Shown here: in pieces, positions 10,233 to 20,568 of the stretch
Layout of the letters: each line of letters begins with the position of its first letter
Numbering within the stretch: position 1 is the first letter of the stretch
DNA from: Welwitschia mirabilis
Lineage: Eukaryota; Gnetophyta; Gnetopsida; Welwitschiales
Reading direction: 5' to 3'
Assembly: GCA_051453625.1 (NCBI GenBank)
Contig: JBOZIK010000001.1
Location: 148,902,617-148,931,621 of the forward strand
DNA: 29,005 nucleotides
Position numbers and translations under genes: made by a program
The notes under the pieces: model-generated
The model's database searches: none
The model's input: the letters and a program-made list of their open reading frames with translations, nothing else
Told to the model about the DNA's origin: nothing

Positions 10233-10885
10233 TCAATGAAGGGATAGCATTAGGACATCATATCTCCATAAGAGGCATTCAAATGAATCTATTAAGAACT
10301 TATTAGAAATCTTTCCTCTTCTACTAGTGTGAAGAAACTTAGATAATTCCTAGAACATTGTGGATTCTATCATAGATTCATAGAATGCAATGCAGAAAAT
10401 TATAAATCACTCTATCAAAATTTAGAAAAATATGTCAGGTATGAATGGAATGATGATTTTCAACAAGCCTTTGAGAATATTAAGAATGCCATTACCAATG
10501 ACCCCATTGTGAGTGGACCTGATTAGAATAAGGATTTTGAATTAATATGTAATGTTAATAATCTTTTGGTAGGTGGGATGTTGGGATAAAAACATGAGAA
10601 CCGGATGAAAGTGATAAGTTGCATTAGTAAAACTCTTTTTAGTACTCAACTTAATTATATGACTACTAGAAAGGAGATGCTAGAAATTAACTTTTATCTA
10701 CACAAACTTAGAAAGTACCTCCTTATTTTTCATACTTATGTTTATATAGACCATGCTTCCATTTCACACTTAATAACCAAGAAAGATTCAAGTACATGCC
10801 TAATATGATGGATACTTTTATTACAAGAGTTCAAGTTAATAATAGTAAACAAAATTTTATTATTAATCATCTTTCTAGAATTCCA
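10233..10885 (+). pseudogene. RT connection and RNase H remnant of element 1
   Basis: Downstream of RT: GHHISIRGIQMN, then (frame change) GFYHRFIECNAENYKSLYQ, then WNDDFQQAFENIKNAITNDP, then the RNase H start KDFELICNVNNLLVGGMLG. The first catalytic Asp of RNase H (normally CDAS) is Asn here (AAT 10551-10553). Next come KVISCISKTLFSTQLNYMTT, the Glu-bearing TRKEMLEINFYLHKLRKYLL and YIDHASISHLITKKDSST. The domain ends with INHLSRIP near 10862-10885. RNase H would normally remove the RNA strand during reverse transcription. TAG/TAA stops occur at 'PD*NKDF' and 'LG*KHE'. Confidence 0.85.
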
Positions 10886-11663
10886 TTACAAAAAAATCCT
10901 TCTTCTGATATTTTTAATTAGCCTATTCCTAATGATTTTCTTGATGAACAACTCTTCATAAATGAATAATTCTATGAAGTTTCTTTAGAACAACCTACTC
11001 CTAGGTATGCTGTTATTGTAAATTATCTTATCATAGTCAAAACACCTTTACATTGGAACAATAATCAAGGAAAATATTTCCTTTAACGAATAGGTAATTA
11101 TTAATGGATTGAACCACATTTATATAGGCGATGCAAGGATAAAATTATGCATGGAAGTTAAAAAAATATTCTTCTTCTTTTTCATGGTGTAGTTTGTGGT
11201 GCTCATTCTAATGGCCAAAAGACTACCATAAAAATCTTACATTCAAGATTCTATTAGCTCTTATTATTTAAATATGCCTTTGATTTCACTAGGAAGTGTG
11301 ATCCTTACTCATGATTTAGAGGACTTAATCGCACTCAAGATATTTCTCTTACATACATCTTAGAATGTGAACCTTTAATTATTGGGGTATAGACCTTGTA
11401 GGACCTCTTAAACCCCCTTCATGTGAAAAAAATTATATCTTGGTGGTAGTGGATTATGTTATAAAATGGATTAAAATCATACCTATACAAACTTGTGATG
11501 CTAAAACTATTTATCACTTTCTTAGATCAAATATATTCCAAAGATTTAGAGTTTCTAAAATTCTTATTTTTGATTAAGGTACTCACTTTATTAATAAAAT
11601 TCTTAGAAAACTTTTACTTTTAGTTGTAATTAAACATAGAATAGCTAACACTTACCATCCCTA
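10886..11663 (+). pseudogene. Integrase remnant of element 1, part before the gap
   Basis: After the RNase H end comes the linker FLDEQLFINE. Then AVIVNYLIIVKTPLHWN..QGKYF is followed by the HHCC zinc-finger region (HGVVCGAHSNGQKTTIKILH and KCDPYS). NRTQDISLTYILECEPL is followed by the core start (LVVVDYVIKWIKIIPIQTCD). The second catalytic region is FD*GTHFINKILRKLL (normally SDGGTHF, with a stop where the first Gly is expected). It stops at the HP of the conserved HPQTNGQ motif, where the N run begins. The frame changes several times. Integrase would insert the cDNA. Confidence 0.8.
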
Positions 11664-11889
11664 NNNNNNNNNNNNNNNNNNNNNNNNNNNNNNNNNNNNN
11701 NNNNNNNNNNNNNNNNNNNNNNNNNNNNNNNNNNNNNNNNNNNNNNNNNNNNNNNNNNNNNNNNNNNNNNNNNNNNNNNNNNNNNNNNNNNNNNNNNNNN
11801 NNNNNNNNNNNNNNNNNNNNNNNNNNNNNNNNNNNNNNNNNNNNNNNNNNNNNNNNNNNNNNNNNNNNNNNNNNNNNNNNNNNNNNNNN
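11664..11889. other. Assembly gap (226 N)
   Basis: A run of unknown bases inside integrase. Sequence on the two sides overlaps in homology instead of continuing (see the next entry), so the true content and length are uncertain. Confidence 0.99.
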
Positions 11890-12999
11890 CAACAGACTAC
11901 CATGATAATATTACATTTAGAATTCTATTGGCCCTCATTATTCAAAAATGCTTTGATTTTCTAAGTAAGTGTGATTCTTGCCAATGGTGTAAAGGTCTTA
12001 ATTGCACTTAAGATATGCCCATTATACCAATATTAGAATATGAACCTTTTGATTATTGGGGTATATAATTTGTAGATCCTCTAAGATCCCTTTCTTCTGG
12101 AAAACATTATATCTTGGTGGTATTAAATTATGATACAAAATGGGTTGAAGCTATGCCTATACAAACTTATAATGCTAAATTAGTTTTCAACCCCTTAGAT
12201 TAAATATCTTTCAAAGATTTGAATTTTTTAAAATTCTCATTTTTTATTAAGGTACTTAATTTATCAATAATATTCTTAGAAAACTATTAATTTTAGTTGG
12301 GATTAATCATAAAGTAGCTAACACTTGCCATTCTCAATCAAATGGATAAGCTGAAAACTCTAATCAAGAGATCAAGAAAATAATCTTAAAACTTATTACA
12401 AGTCTTAAAACTCTTGGACACTCCATCTTAATGATGTACTTTGGGATTATTACATGACTTGACATAATTCTTTATGTTTCTCTCCTTATGAACTTATGTA
12501 TAGGAGAACATATGTGCTTCTAGCCAACGTGTGTTATAATTCTTATAAAATAATCCATCAACTTAACCTTATTTCTAATGATAATAACCTTCAAGCATGT
12601 CTTATCTAGTTAAATCATTTTAATGAGAAATGAATTCATGCTTTACATTACTAACTTCTTGTCAAATACCAAGCCACATTTGGCCATGATAGAAACCTTG
12701 TGCATAAAAATTTTTACCCTATATGGTATGTTTTAATTTTTAATGCTAAAGTTCATTTAATTCACAATAAACTGACTCCTAGATCGTTAGGCCCTTATAT
12801 AATTGAGAAGGTGCATTCCAATGGTTCCATTAAGATTATTGATCTAAAAACTAAATAAATAATCAAAGTGAATGAACAATGTCTAAAGAATTATTAATCA
12901 CCTAATGATTGTTGTTACTTAGTAAACATAATAGAAGTAGTAGAGTTAGACAACCCTCTTCTTGAAAAAGAAGAGGACCTTTCCTTTATCATTATCTAG
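11890..12999 (+). pseudogene. Integrase remnant after the gap, probably from a second element copy
   Basis: It restarts at the zinc-finger region (QQTTMIILHLEFYWPSLFKN, then KCDSCQWCKGLN), although that segment is already present at 11213-11330. 11890-12340 is therefore a diverged second copy of 11213-11663 (roughly three quarters identical by eye). It continues through the core: DYWGI*FVDPLRSLSSGKHY, then TKWVEAMPIQTYN, then the HSQSNG*AENSNQEIKK region. There the Gln codon is TAA (12347-12349) and the catalytic Glu codon GAA (12353-12355) survives. The C-terminal domain follows (KVHLIHNKLTPRSLGPYIIE, VHSNGSIKIIDLKTK, VNEQCLKNY). It ends with an acidic tail EEDLSFII and TAG at 12997-12999, the position of the natural stop in element 2. 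Confidence 0.85.
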
Positions 13000-13912
13000 A
13001 TGACTCATTAACTTGACCCATTTGCTTGATTATTTAGACTATTGAATCCTTCTTATCATAACAAATGCTTTATCAATATGATTTATGGCACTTTAACAAG
13101 TGATGAATTTGGCTTTTATTCAAACTCAACATATTTAAGTGCCTATGAACCTTTTTAAGGATCTTCAATTATTACCAAGTTCCTAATTAAAGAAGTGAAA
13201 ATGCTTCCAAAGGTTTCAAAGAAAAGAAATTTTTTTTATGTCCATTGTATCCTAATGCAAGCACACTAGAGGGACAATTGGCTTTCAGATCCATTCTTTT
13301 TTGGCTGTGTAATATGATAGCTATAGAGACTTCACCCAAGGGATAGTTGGCTATGATCAAGTTCATGCTTATTAATCCTTTCTCCTATGGTAGTAATCGC
13401 ACCTCCCTTATCATGAAGAATAGTGTCTTTAAATACTAATTAATTATCTCTAAAATAAATATGAGGTGGAAAAAAATAAAGGAGAGGAAGAAGAAGAAGA
13501 AGAAAAGAAAAAGGGCATTAAATATCTCCATGGGTACTTGTTGATAACCTATTTATAATCATTTACATCCTTATGAATCTATTATTTTTAAAGAACTATG
13601 TTATGCATATTTTTCATATTAAATAATCTAACAATTATTGTATGTGGGTCTTATTAGGTTGACACCTAGAATAAAGGAACCAACATTTTTCATGTTATCT
13701 ATTTTTATTTCTTTAGTAATAGTTAGGTTAATTTTTGAAAAACAACTCACAATTTTTTTGAATTATAATTGGGTTTAATCATTTATTAAGTCTAGTTATC
13801 CTTCATGAAATTTATGCATTAAATAATTTAACTACTACTTTTAATTATGTAAATGCATTTGAAAATATGTTTTATGGATCAAGTTGATACTTCCTCGGTT
13901 TAAGGGCATACT
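13000..13912 (+). other. 3' non-coding region downstream of the integrase of element 1
   Basis: 13240-13440 is homologous to the conserved block of elements 0 (1765-1935) and 2 (24790-24960): GCAAGCACACTAGAGGGACA, then ATGATAGCTATAGAGAC, then CTCCTATGGTAGTAATCGCA. A purine tract with (GAA)n lies at 13463-13517. After that it does not follow elements 0 and 2: the G-run block and the paired AAGTAG sequences are not recognisable. GGTTTAAGGGCATAC at 13898-13912 resembles the polypurine/LTR junction of LTR C. Confidence 0.45.
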
Positions 13913-15413
13913 TGTAATGCTGATACTACTCATTCCCCACTACAATGCCCTAGTAAAGACGTATGCTCATACGTCATATTCAAATAGATGCTATAAAAAC
14001 CACATACAAGAAATATAATACATTAACAATATCGTACGATGCATGTGAAAGAACACAGTTGGAGAAATGGGTTTATTGCATCTTTGATTCCTTAATTGAG
14101 TAGTTTGTCTCATAAGCTTGATTTCCAATTCTTAATTCATATGCCTTAAACATCTTTTGAGTGATTATCACTTTAATTATTTTATCTTTTCATGTCTTTG
14201 ATGAGTTTTTATAGTATCTCTGAACTATTCACACTGAAGTATAACATTGATTTTACATTAGTTCTAAAGATGACTATCATGCCACATGTCATCTCCACAA
14301 CAAAGGACATGATGTACTTTTATTAATTCTTTAAATTAAAATAATGGGATATGATATTCATCTTTTACTCCTTCTGAATTCCTTAAAGAACTAAACATTT
14401 AATAAGTCATACACAAAGAAACGTCTAAAATAACAAAATTTAGTAGACTTTTCCATTAGAATTCCTCTAATCTAAATTGTAACCAATCTAGTAATTTTAT
14501 CACTTTCATTAGGTCCTTAATTTACTTATTGAATCGAAATTTTTCTATGAATAATAAATCTAATTTAATCCCAATTTGAAGGGCTCACTACTCTCAAGTA
14601 GGCACTTCAAAAATACATCAACATAGTCATTTTTTTCATAACATTCATATTAAACATGATAATGTACATCACCAATATGATCTGTCTTTGAAATTATAGC
14701 CTAATCCACTTTTAGAGAAGCTATCATCTTATAGGTCATGTTAACAATATAGGGCATGATAACTATACATAAACTTTTGATCTATTTGTATTGTTATGCC
14801 ATTAGTCATCTGCATGACAATTAGCATGTTACATTTGTCATCTCAAAAACAGGAGGGACAACATAGTAATATAATTCTTTTAAAAGTACTTTTCTTTCTC
14901 ATTTCTCAATAGAATTCAATGCAGTATACATCCTCTAATTCCTTCTAGGTGCCATAACAATCCCTTACTTATATAGTTACCAATTTTTCATGAATTAATC
15001 ACACTCAAAATTAATAAGGTAATTTTCATATCTTTCTATGATTTCATTTCCAAATTTATCTCATATACTTTGTTTTAGGTTGCATCTGATAGTTTCTTTC
15101 TAAACCCCCTTATTTTATTAATTGATCCATGCTTAGGAACTTATGAAATCAAAATTCATTTATCAAATTAATAGTTATGAGTATTTTATCTTAAAATTTC
15201 ATGTTCTCCCTCCTTTGGATTTTTTCCTCATTATGCACTTAATTTACAATATTTTAATACGTTATCTATCAAAACAATCTTTGTCTTCATAACTATAATT
15301 TGGTCCTTATGGGAGAGAATTTGGCTACTTGTAGAAAGCGTTTTAAGTATTTTCACATTTTATTTCTATATGATACATATTTATATTATGTTTCTATTAA
15401 TGTAGTGATATAG
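13913..15413 (+). repeat. Possible diverged 3' LTR or unrelated promoter-bearing repeat
   Basis: The start TTGTAATGCTGATAC, preceded by GGTTTAAGGGCATAC, resembles the junction GGTTAAGTAGGGGGATA plus TGTTGCAATGCC at LTR C. Beyond about 20 bases it no longer aligns with LTRs A-D. It holds a perfect 8+8 palindrome (13958-13975), a TATAAAAA box (13992-13999), a palindrome ATCGTACGAT (14031-14040) and four degenerate copies of the nested-palindrome motif (14270-14315, 14720-14763, 14803-14832, 14837-14865). There are signs of a 550-base internal duplication. No reading frame. The 3' border is not visible. Confidence 0.25.
13992..13999 (+). promoter_or_regulatory. TATA box downstream of an ACGT palindrome
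   Basis: TATAAAAA lies 16 bases after GACGTATGCTCATACGTC (13958-13975), a perfect inverted repeat with a 2-base spacer. Each arm carries an ACGT core of the type bound by plant bZIP factors. These are CpG sites kept in a CpG-poor region. It may be a promoter, but no coding frame follows closely. Confidence 0.35.
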
Positions 15414-16390
15414 GATCTTTATCTTCTTGATCCTACACAAGTCCTACCATTGCTCATGTAGCAGTATGATGAGATCATAAGGCACTCTTACAAGAATAAA
15501 GGCAGAGCCTTATCTCCACTATCTATTAAAGGAGATGCATTTTGGAGACTTTATATAGAGATTAGAACTTGATTTGGATCATATATTAGAATAACTTGAC
15601 ATTTGTAATTGGTTATTACATGCTCATGGCTCATATTTTGAGGTTGTATCATCTTATTTTATTAGACCTTTGATGTCATTATAGCTACTAGGGATGACAG
15701 GTTACATTATGAGTAGATCAAAGCTACAGTGAGGTGTTTCCATATTTATATTAAGCCACAACATATTACAACAATAATAGGACTTTTCATAGATAGAAAT
15801 AGAATGGATCTTGATGGAGGTTAGTCAGATAGATGGACTTATGTAGTCTTGCTAGAGTTACCATACCTTGGAGGAGATGATTGGTTAGGAGTAATTGTGA
15901 TCTATTTACCTCCTTCCTACCACATTCTTCATCAATCCATCATTCATAACATACTACGATATGACATAGTTCACATGCTATGCTTACCTATATTTAGATT
16001 TTATCCCTCATTCATTGGAGAGAGATGATGGACCTGGTCACTTTTATTTGGCATTATCTTAGATGGATGAACACCTAGCACCATTTTTCCACCATTATAT
16101 ATGCTTATTTACTGAGTGCTTTATTTAGATATTTTTAGATTCCTATTCTAGTAAACATTCCTTGTTTAGTGTATATTTTATTAGATGATACATATTTTAG
16201 AAGACTTGGAATTGAGATTCTAGATATGGCACTACTAGCTCTTGAAGAGGTTCCCATAGCACATCCACATTATCCTCCTTTTACATAACCTCAAGCAGTC
16301 ATAGGTGTCATCCTTGAGTAGCTTACTATGGTATTAGAAGGTATGAAGCAAAGTTATCTTCTCATATTGCTAATTTACATGCTTATTACA
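15414..16390 (+). pseudogene. Decayed reading frame of unknown identity
   Basis: From 15414 the frame reads DLYLLDPTQVLPLLM, QYDEIIRHSYKNKGRALSPL, SIKGDAFWRLYIEIRT and on to TYVVLLELPYLGGDDWLGV, IVIYLPPSYHILHQSIIHN and FRFYPSFIGER. That is about 245 codons with 11 stops, several of which (TGA, TAG) sit where CGA or CAG would be natural precursors. After a frame change near 16200 it continues as LGIEILDMALLALEEVPIAH, PHYPPFT, PQAVIGVILE, LTMVLEGMKQSYLL. It is not any recognised domain of Athila Pol or Gag, and I do not recognise it. It could be an extra ORF of a retroelement, a different transposon protein or a host pseudogene. Confidence 0.45.
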
Positions 16391-17137
16391 ATGTTCTAAT
16401 TTTTTACACTAAGCATGAATAAATTTGAATTTAATAAGATGTTATTAATATAGCATCCTTAATAATTTTAAGATTTTCAATAATTACAAGAGTCTAAAAA
16501 ATAATAATCTTTTCTAAACATAAGGGATTATAAAACTTAGGATTAGACAAATGATAGTAAATTCATGCCTGAATAAAGGTAATATCGAAAAACACCAGAA
16601 AATCATAAAAATCATATTAGAGGCATAAGAAAATCAATCTAAATCATTTAAGATTTAGAGGATACATACAATTGTACATGATATTTAATGTAAGCTTAAC
16701 AATCTTTAATATGTGGTGCCTTCCTCTGAGCCATTTAATAGGGTAATGAATTTTATTAACTAGACAACAAGGCCAAGGGTATAGTTCATATGATAAGAAA
16801 TAATGGCTAATGTCCTACTCTAGTTTTAACAAAATCTATAAATGCATTCCCAAGGTATTATTTGAGTAATATATTGGTTAACTAGCCAAAATCTATATAA
16901 GTTATACACATAAAAATATTCTTATCCTAGATAGTTGTACTAGTTATCATCCAAAATGAATTGAATGTATATTTATATGCTCATTCAATATCTCATTTTC
17001 TTTGATATGTTAATGGTTAGATCATCTAAATATACATACATATAAAATAAGATTAGTTGGCACAGATCAGAATTGAACCAAAGACATCTTCACTTATTTT
17101 CTTAACTAATTTGCATTAATCATTACTATATCTAAGT
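16391..17137. other. Unassigned AT-rich spacer left of LTR B
   Basis: No coding frame and no LTR homology. On the minus strand 17060-17110 looks weakly like the 3' half of a tRNA-derived sequence: GGTTCAATTCT (B-box-like, complement of 17069-17079) and TTAGTTAAG (complement of 17101-17109). Spacing and stem pairing are poor. Otherwise I see nothing. Confidence 0.4.
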
Positions 17138-18358
17138 AGTTGTAATATGATTTGTGTTCCTAATTTGTAGGAATTTGATGGTATTTTTAAGTGCTTATGT
17201 AAGACATTTATACAAGTTTGGATATAATACTGATAATTATGGAGATCTAATAGGATGATCATGGAAAAATGTAATTCTTAGCATATTTGGAGGTTTCTCA
17301 AGCTTATTTTAACACTTCATACTTGGAATAAGATAAGGTATCTTATTTTCTTCTCTGTCATCTCCATGACAGGCAAGATAAGAGCACTATTAACATGGAA
17401 AAAATCTATGGTGTAGATAGTGGGGTATGAAGCTAATGAAGTACTTTTTGATGTAGAGTGATGTCCTCTCTGTCATCCTCAAGATAGTTAGGATGACAAT
17501 TGTTCTTTTATGATCAGAAGGAATTATCTTTGAAATGGCATTAAGAAATCCATTTGAGCTATTACGGTTTTTTTCCTAACTTCTAGTATTGATCTTCTAG
17601 AACTTCAATGTAAAACTATAAATACCCTTCTCCTCCTTCATTTCTATTACCATCTTTTGTACTTGATATGCTTATGATGGAAGATTAAAGGATAAGAAGT
17701 TCATCTAGTAGTTATAGAGAGGAGTTCCCTTAGTATTAGGCTGAGTCTCTTCCATTGAAGTACTACTAATTTATTGTAAGTGGATGTAAACATTTTATGA
17801 ATCAATACAATTACTCTTTTCATTCCAATTTTATTTATGTTCCTTATGGTTTAAGTTAGTTATAGTTTAAGTCATGTTTCTATAATTTATTTATATCATA
17901 AGGAAAACCTTTGTCCAGGTTGATTTTGCTTAGTTTAGATTTGCATTGTTATTCCATTTCCATTACACATAGCATTCCATAGTCTATTTGATATATCTCA
18001 TAGTTCATGTTGATTAGGAATATGTTAAGTACGCTTCTTAATTACTCTAAATTATAGATAATTTAGTTCTTGTCATAGGAGGATTAGGATCTAATAGAAT
18101 TCATTTCACTTCCGTTTGCATTTCATCTTCATTTACTTTACATTACATTTACTTTTTTATTTACTTATAATTATTGAAAGATAAAAAGACTAAAAATACC
18201 TTTGCAAATCAATTCTCTAACTTTGAGCTTACAATCTTCATTAGGATTATGACATTTGAGTTAACTCCTATCTATATTAGTATGTATTTTTTTGTAAGTT
18301 ATTTAATTCACAAGTTTATCTTAAGGACTTTAGAATTGCATAAATTTACACTACAACA
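17138..18358 (+). repeat. LTR B, 5' LTR of element 2
   Basis: It starts AGTTGTAATATGATTTG, aligning with TGTTGCAATGCCAATTT of LTR C (first base mutated, or start at TGT 17141). It ends ...AAATTTACACTACAACA at 18358, keeping the terminal CA. U3 carries two copies of the nested-palindrome motif (17355-17384 and 17470-17500, 115 bases apart). TATAAATA is at 17617-17624. The U5 region AGTTTAGATTTGCATTGTTA is shared with A and C. About 1221 bases. Confidence 0.88.
17617..17624 (+). promoter_or_regulatory. TATA box of LTR B
   Basis: TATAAATA in the context TAAAACTATAAATACCC. It is the expected promoter for the genomic RNA of element 2 and is conserved in LTRs A and C. Confidence 0.65.
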
Positions 18359-18906
18359 TTTTTGTACCATTTCTACAGAAGGCTATAAGGAGCTAGAGAA
18401 TAATCACTAATCAAATAAGTACCTCGAATTTTCTATTCATGTTATTTACTTAAATTAGTATTATATTTTTAAGTTTAGAATAGGTTTATTTAGAAATTTT
18501 TATTTTTCATAACTTTTAGAATCCTTGTCGTCCTCTCTATCATCCTGATGACATTAGTCATGACAGTTCTATAATTTTGAAATTAATTTTTGCTTTATCT
18601 CATTAATAAAGATACTTCTGTCTTCTCAATTATCCTCATAATATCCTAGACAATAACTTGTTATTTTTCTTTCAGTAATTCACAATATCTTCTATTTATA
18701 GTTTGGTAATTAAGTTACTATTATCTTCATTGTAATCCCCATAATAGCCTAGATGACAATCTAGTTTTTTGCTTTTAATAATTTTTTCTAAGTTTTAATT
18801 TTTTTTTACTATGATTGTCATCCTCCTATCATCTTCATGACCAAGCAGATGATAATCTGTGGTTTTTTATTTTAGTTTTTTATTTGTTATCTAAGCATAC
18901 AGGGGC
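18359..18906 (+). other. Leader of element 2 between LTR B and gag
   Basis: About 550 bases without a real frame. It begins TTTTTGTACCATTTCTACAG directly after the LTR, where the primer-binding site should be. I cannot match it to a tRNA 3' end; deamination may have destroyed it. Its second half is a tandem array (next entry). The leader of such elements normally carries packaging and dimerisation signals. Confidence 0.55.
18490..18900 (+). repeat. Tandem array of four units of about 95 bp, each with the nested-palindrome motif
   Basis: Motif cores lie at about 18535, 18627, 18729 and 18815, so the spacing is about 90-100. Cores: CTATCATCCTGATGACATTA, AATTATCCTCATAATATCC, TGTAATCCCCATAATAGCC and CTATCATCTTCATGACCAAG. 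Each is followed by a GATGACAAT-like half and then by a T-rich spacer of similar type (TTTTTGCTTTTAATAATTTT). The units are much diverged. The same motif is in U3 of the LTRs. Confidence 0.65.
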
Positions 18907-20468
18907 ATGGTAAATTCTATTAAGAAGACAAAATATTAGAGAAAGATGAACCTAATCCAAGAAAACATCAAAGAAGGATTATTTGACTTTGATCTAAATC
19001 CAAGTACACATGTACTAGGTATATAAATTCCTAGAATTAACGAAGAAGATTTTTCTACTTTTATTATTTTAGAATTAAATTTTACAAAATAAAATTATAA
19101 AATAAAAGTAGATTATGTTATTTCTTCTTCAAATATGTCAAATGTATCAAACTCATTGCAAAAACAAAAGCAAGGTACTTCATCTAATATTCCAATCATA
19201 ATAGAAACTTCTTCCTTAAATGCAAAAGTTAATCCTAGAGATTTAATTGCTAATAGAAAATGTGAAATTCAAAATACCTTTAATTTACCTCCTACATATG
19301 ATGTAGAATTAAGAAATTTAAGTGCATATCTATCTTTTTTAGGGGAACCTTAGAAATATCCTTTCCAACATTTGGCTGACATTGAACAACTTGTACTTAC
19401 CTCAGGAAATGGAAAGAAAAGTATTAATGATCATACCTATATGATTATTTTTTTAGTCACACTTAGAGGAATGGAAAAAAATTAGCTTGAAACTATTTCA
19501 TAAAAAAGTCTTAAATCTTGGAGTCAAGTGTAAGAATTGTTTATCAAATGATTTTTGAATGAAAGATCCATGAGTAAAAGAAAAAATGAAGTTATCAACA
19601 TTCAATAATAAAATCATGAGAATTATGTAAAATCCTATGAATGTTTTATAATAGCTAGCCATTCTAGCCCATTTTCTAAAGAATAGCTAGTAGATTATTT
19701 CTATAGTGGATTGAATTCTCCAACTAAATAACTTGTAGATTTTTCTTGTGAAGGTAACTTATTGAACTTAATCTTAGAAGAAGCATGAATCATGTTGGAA
19801 AATCTTATAGAAATAAGCCAAACTTGGTCTAAACCCACTAAATAAAATTGAACTATATACCAAATATTAAAGAATTTAAAGGAAGCTAAACATGATAAGG
19901 AAGAATAAAAAGAGGACTTAGCCAATTTGATGAAATACTTTACTACTATTTTAGATAAGTATACACAAATCAAGTAGATGTAAAAGTAGCAAACAATGAA
20001 AAATTCACTTCAAATTGTGAAATTTATGAAGAAAACTCTCATCCAACTAAAGAGTATTCTTTATTACTAACTTGTAAGGAGAGGATTTTTAAGGAAGTAT
20101 ATGCTTTCAATAAAAGAACACCTAATGTTAAAATCTAATAACAATTTTAAAAAATATTAGGTGGACAATATCAATGAAAATATTTTGAGAATAGATTTAT
20201 AAATTTAAACTTTTAATAAAATCATAATGATCCACTTAAGTAATTCATAAAGGAATTCAAAAGAATGCAATACAAGACCAACAAAAATATTGAAAGAACT
20301 AATAATAACATTGAGAAGACTAATAGTAATATTGAAAGCTTAGTAAATGTGCTCAATAAACAATGCTTATGATCCAAAAATCACAATGGTCTCTTACATC
20401 TCAACCATTACCAAACTCAAAGAAAGTTATGAGAGATTTAAAAGTAGTAACAAGAAGTGAAGATAATA
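18907..20468 (+). pseudogene. gag: gag pseudogene of element 2 (Athila-type Gag)
   Basis: ATG 18907 (MVNSIKKTKY) is in frame with the better-preserved part from 19135 (MSNVSNSLQKQKQG). The N-terminal part ends NPRDLIANRKCEIQN. The Athila Gag core follows at 19360-19860: PFQHLADIEQLV, DHTYMIIFLVTLRGM, SLKSWSQV, ELFIKFFLNE-like (with a stop), LVDYFYSGLNSPTK, LILEEA, MLENLIEISQTWSKP. Near 20015-20060, NCEIYEENSHPTKEYS is a zinc knuckle whose second and fourth Cys have become Tyr (TGT to TAT). The C-terminal SQPLPNSKKVMRDLKVVTRS (20395-20455) is the conserved segment before protease. More than ten stops, mostly where Gln or Arg/Trp would fit. It is cut by the gap. Confidence 0.82.
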
Positions 20469-20568
20469 NNNNNNNNNNNNNNNNNNNNNNNNNNNNNNNN
20501 NNNNNNNNNNNNNNNNNNNNNNNNNNNNNNNNNNNNNNNNNNNNNNNNNNNNNNNNNNNNNNNNNNNN
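20469..20568. other. Assembly gap (exactly 100 N)
   Basis: A run of exactly 100 N, the usual placeholder for a gap of unknown length. Unlike the first gap, the sequence on both sides follows a collinear order (Gag C-terminus, then the protease upstream linker). Confidence 0.99.

Noticed and set aside
11620-11903. Minus-strand frames spanning the first N run
   Set aside because: They are made almost entirely of unknown residues.
13463-13517. (GAA)n purine run as the polypurine tract of element 1
   Set aside because: It is about 400 bases from any LTR-like start. Similar purine runs in elements 0 and 2 lie even further from their LTRs and are not the tract next to the LTR.
18174-18410. 78-codon + frame at the end of LTR B
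   Set aside because: It lies in conserved U5 sequence, and the same region in LTRs A and C is not open. LTRs do not normally encode protein here.
18490-18900. CRISPR-like array
   Set aside because: The repeats are diverged, the units are similar along their full length rather than having unique spacers, and the context is a plant retrotransposon.
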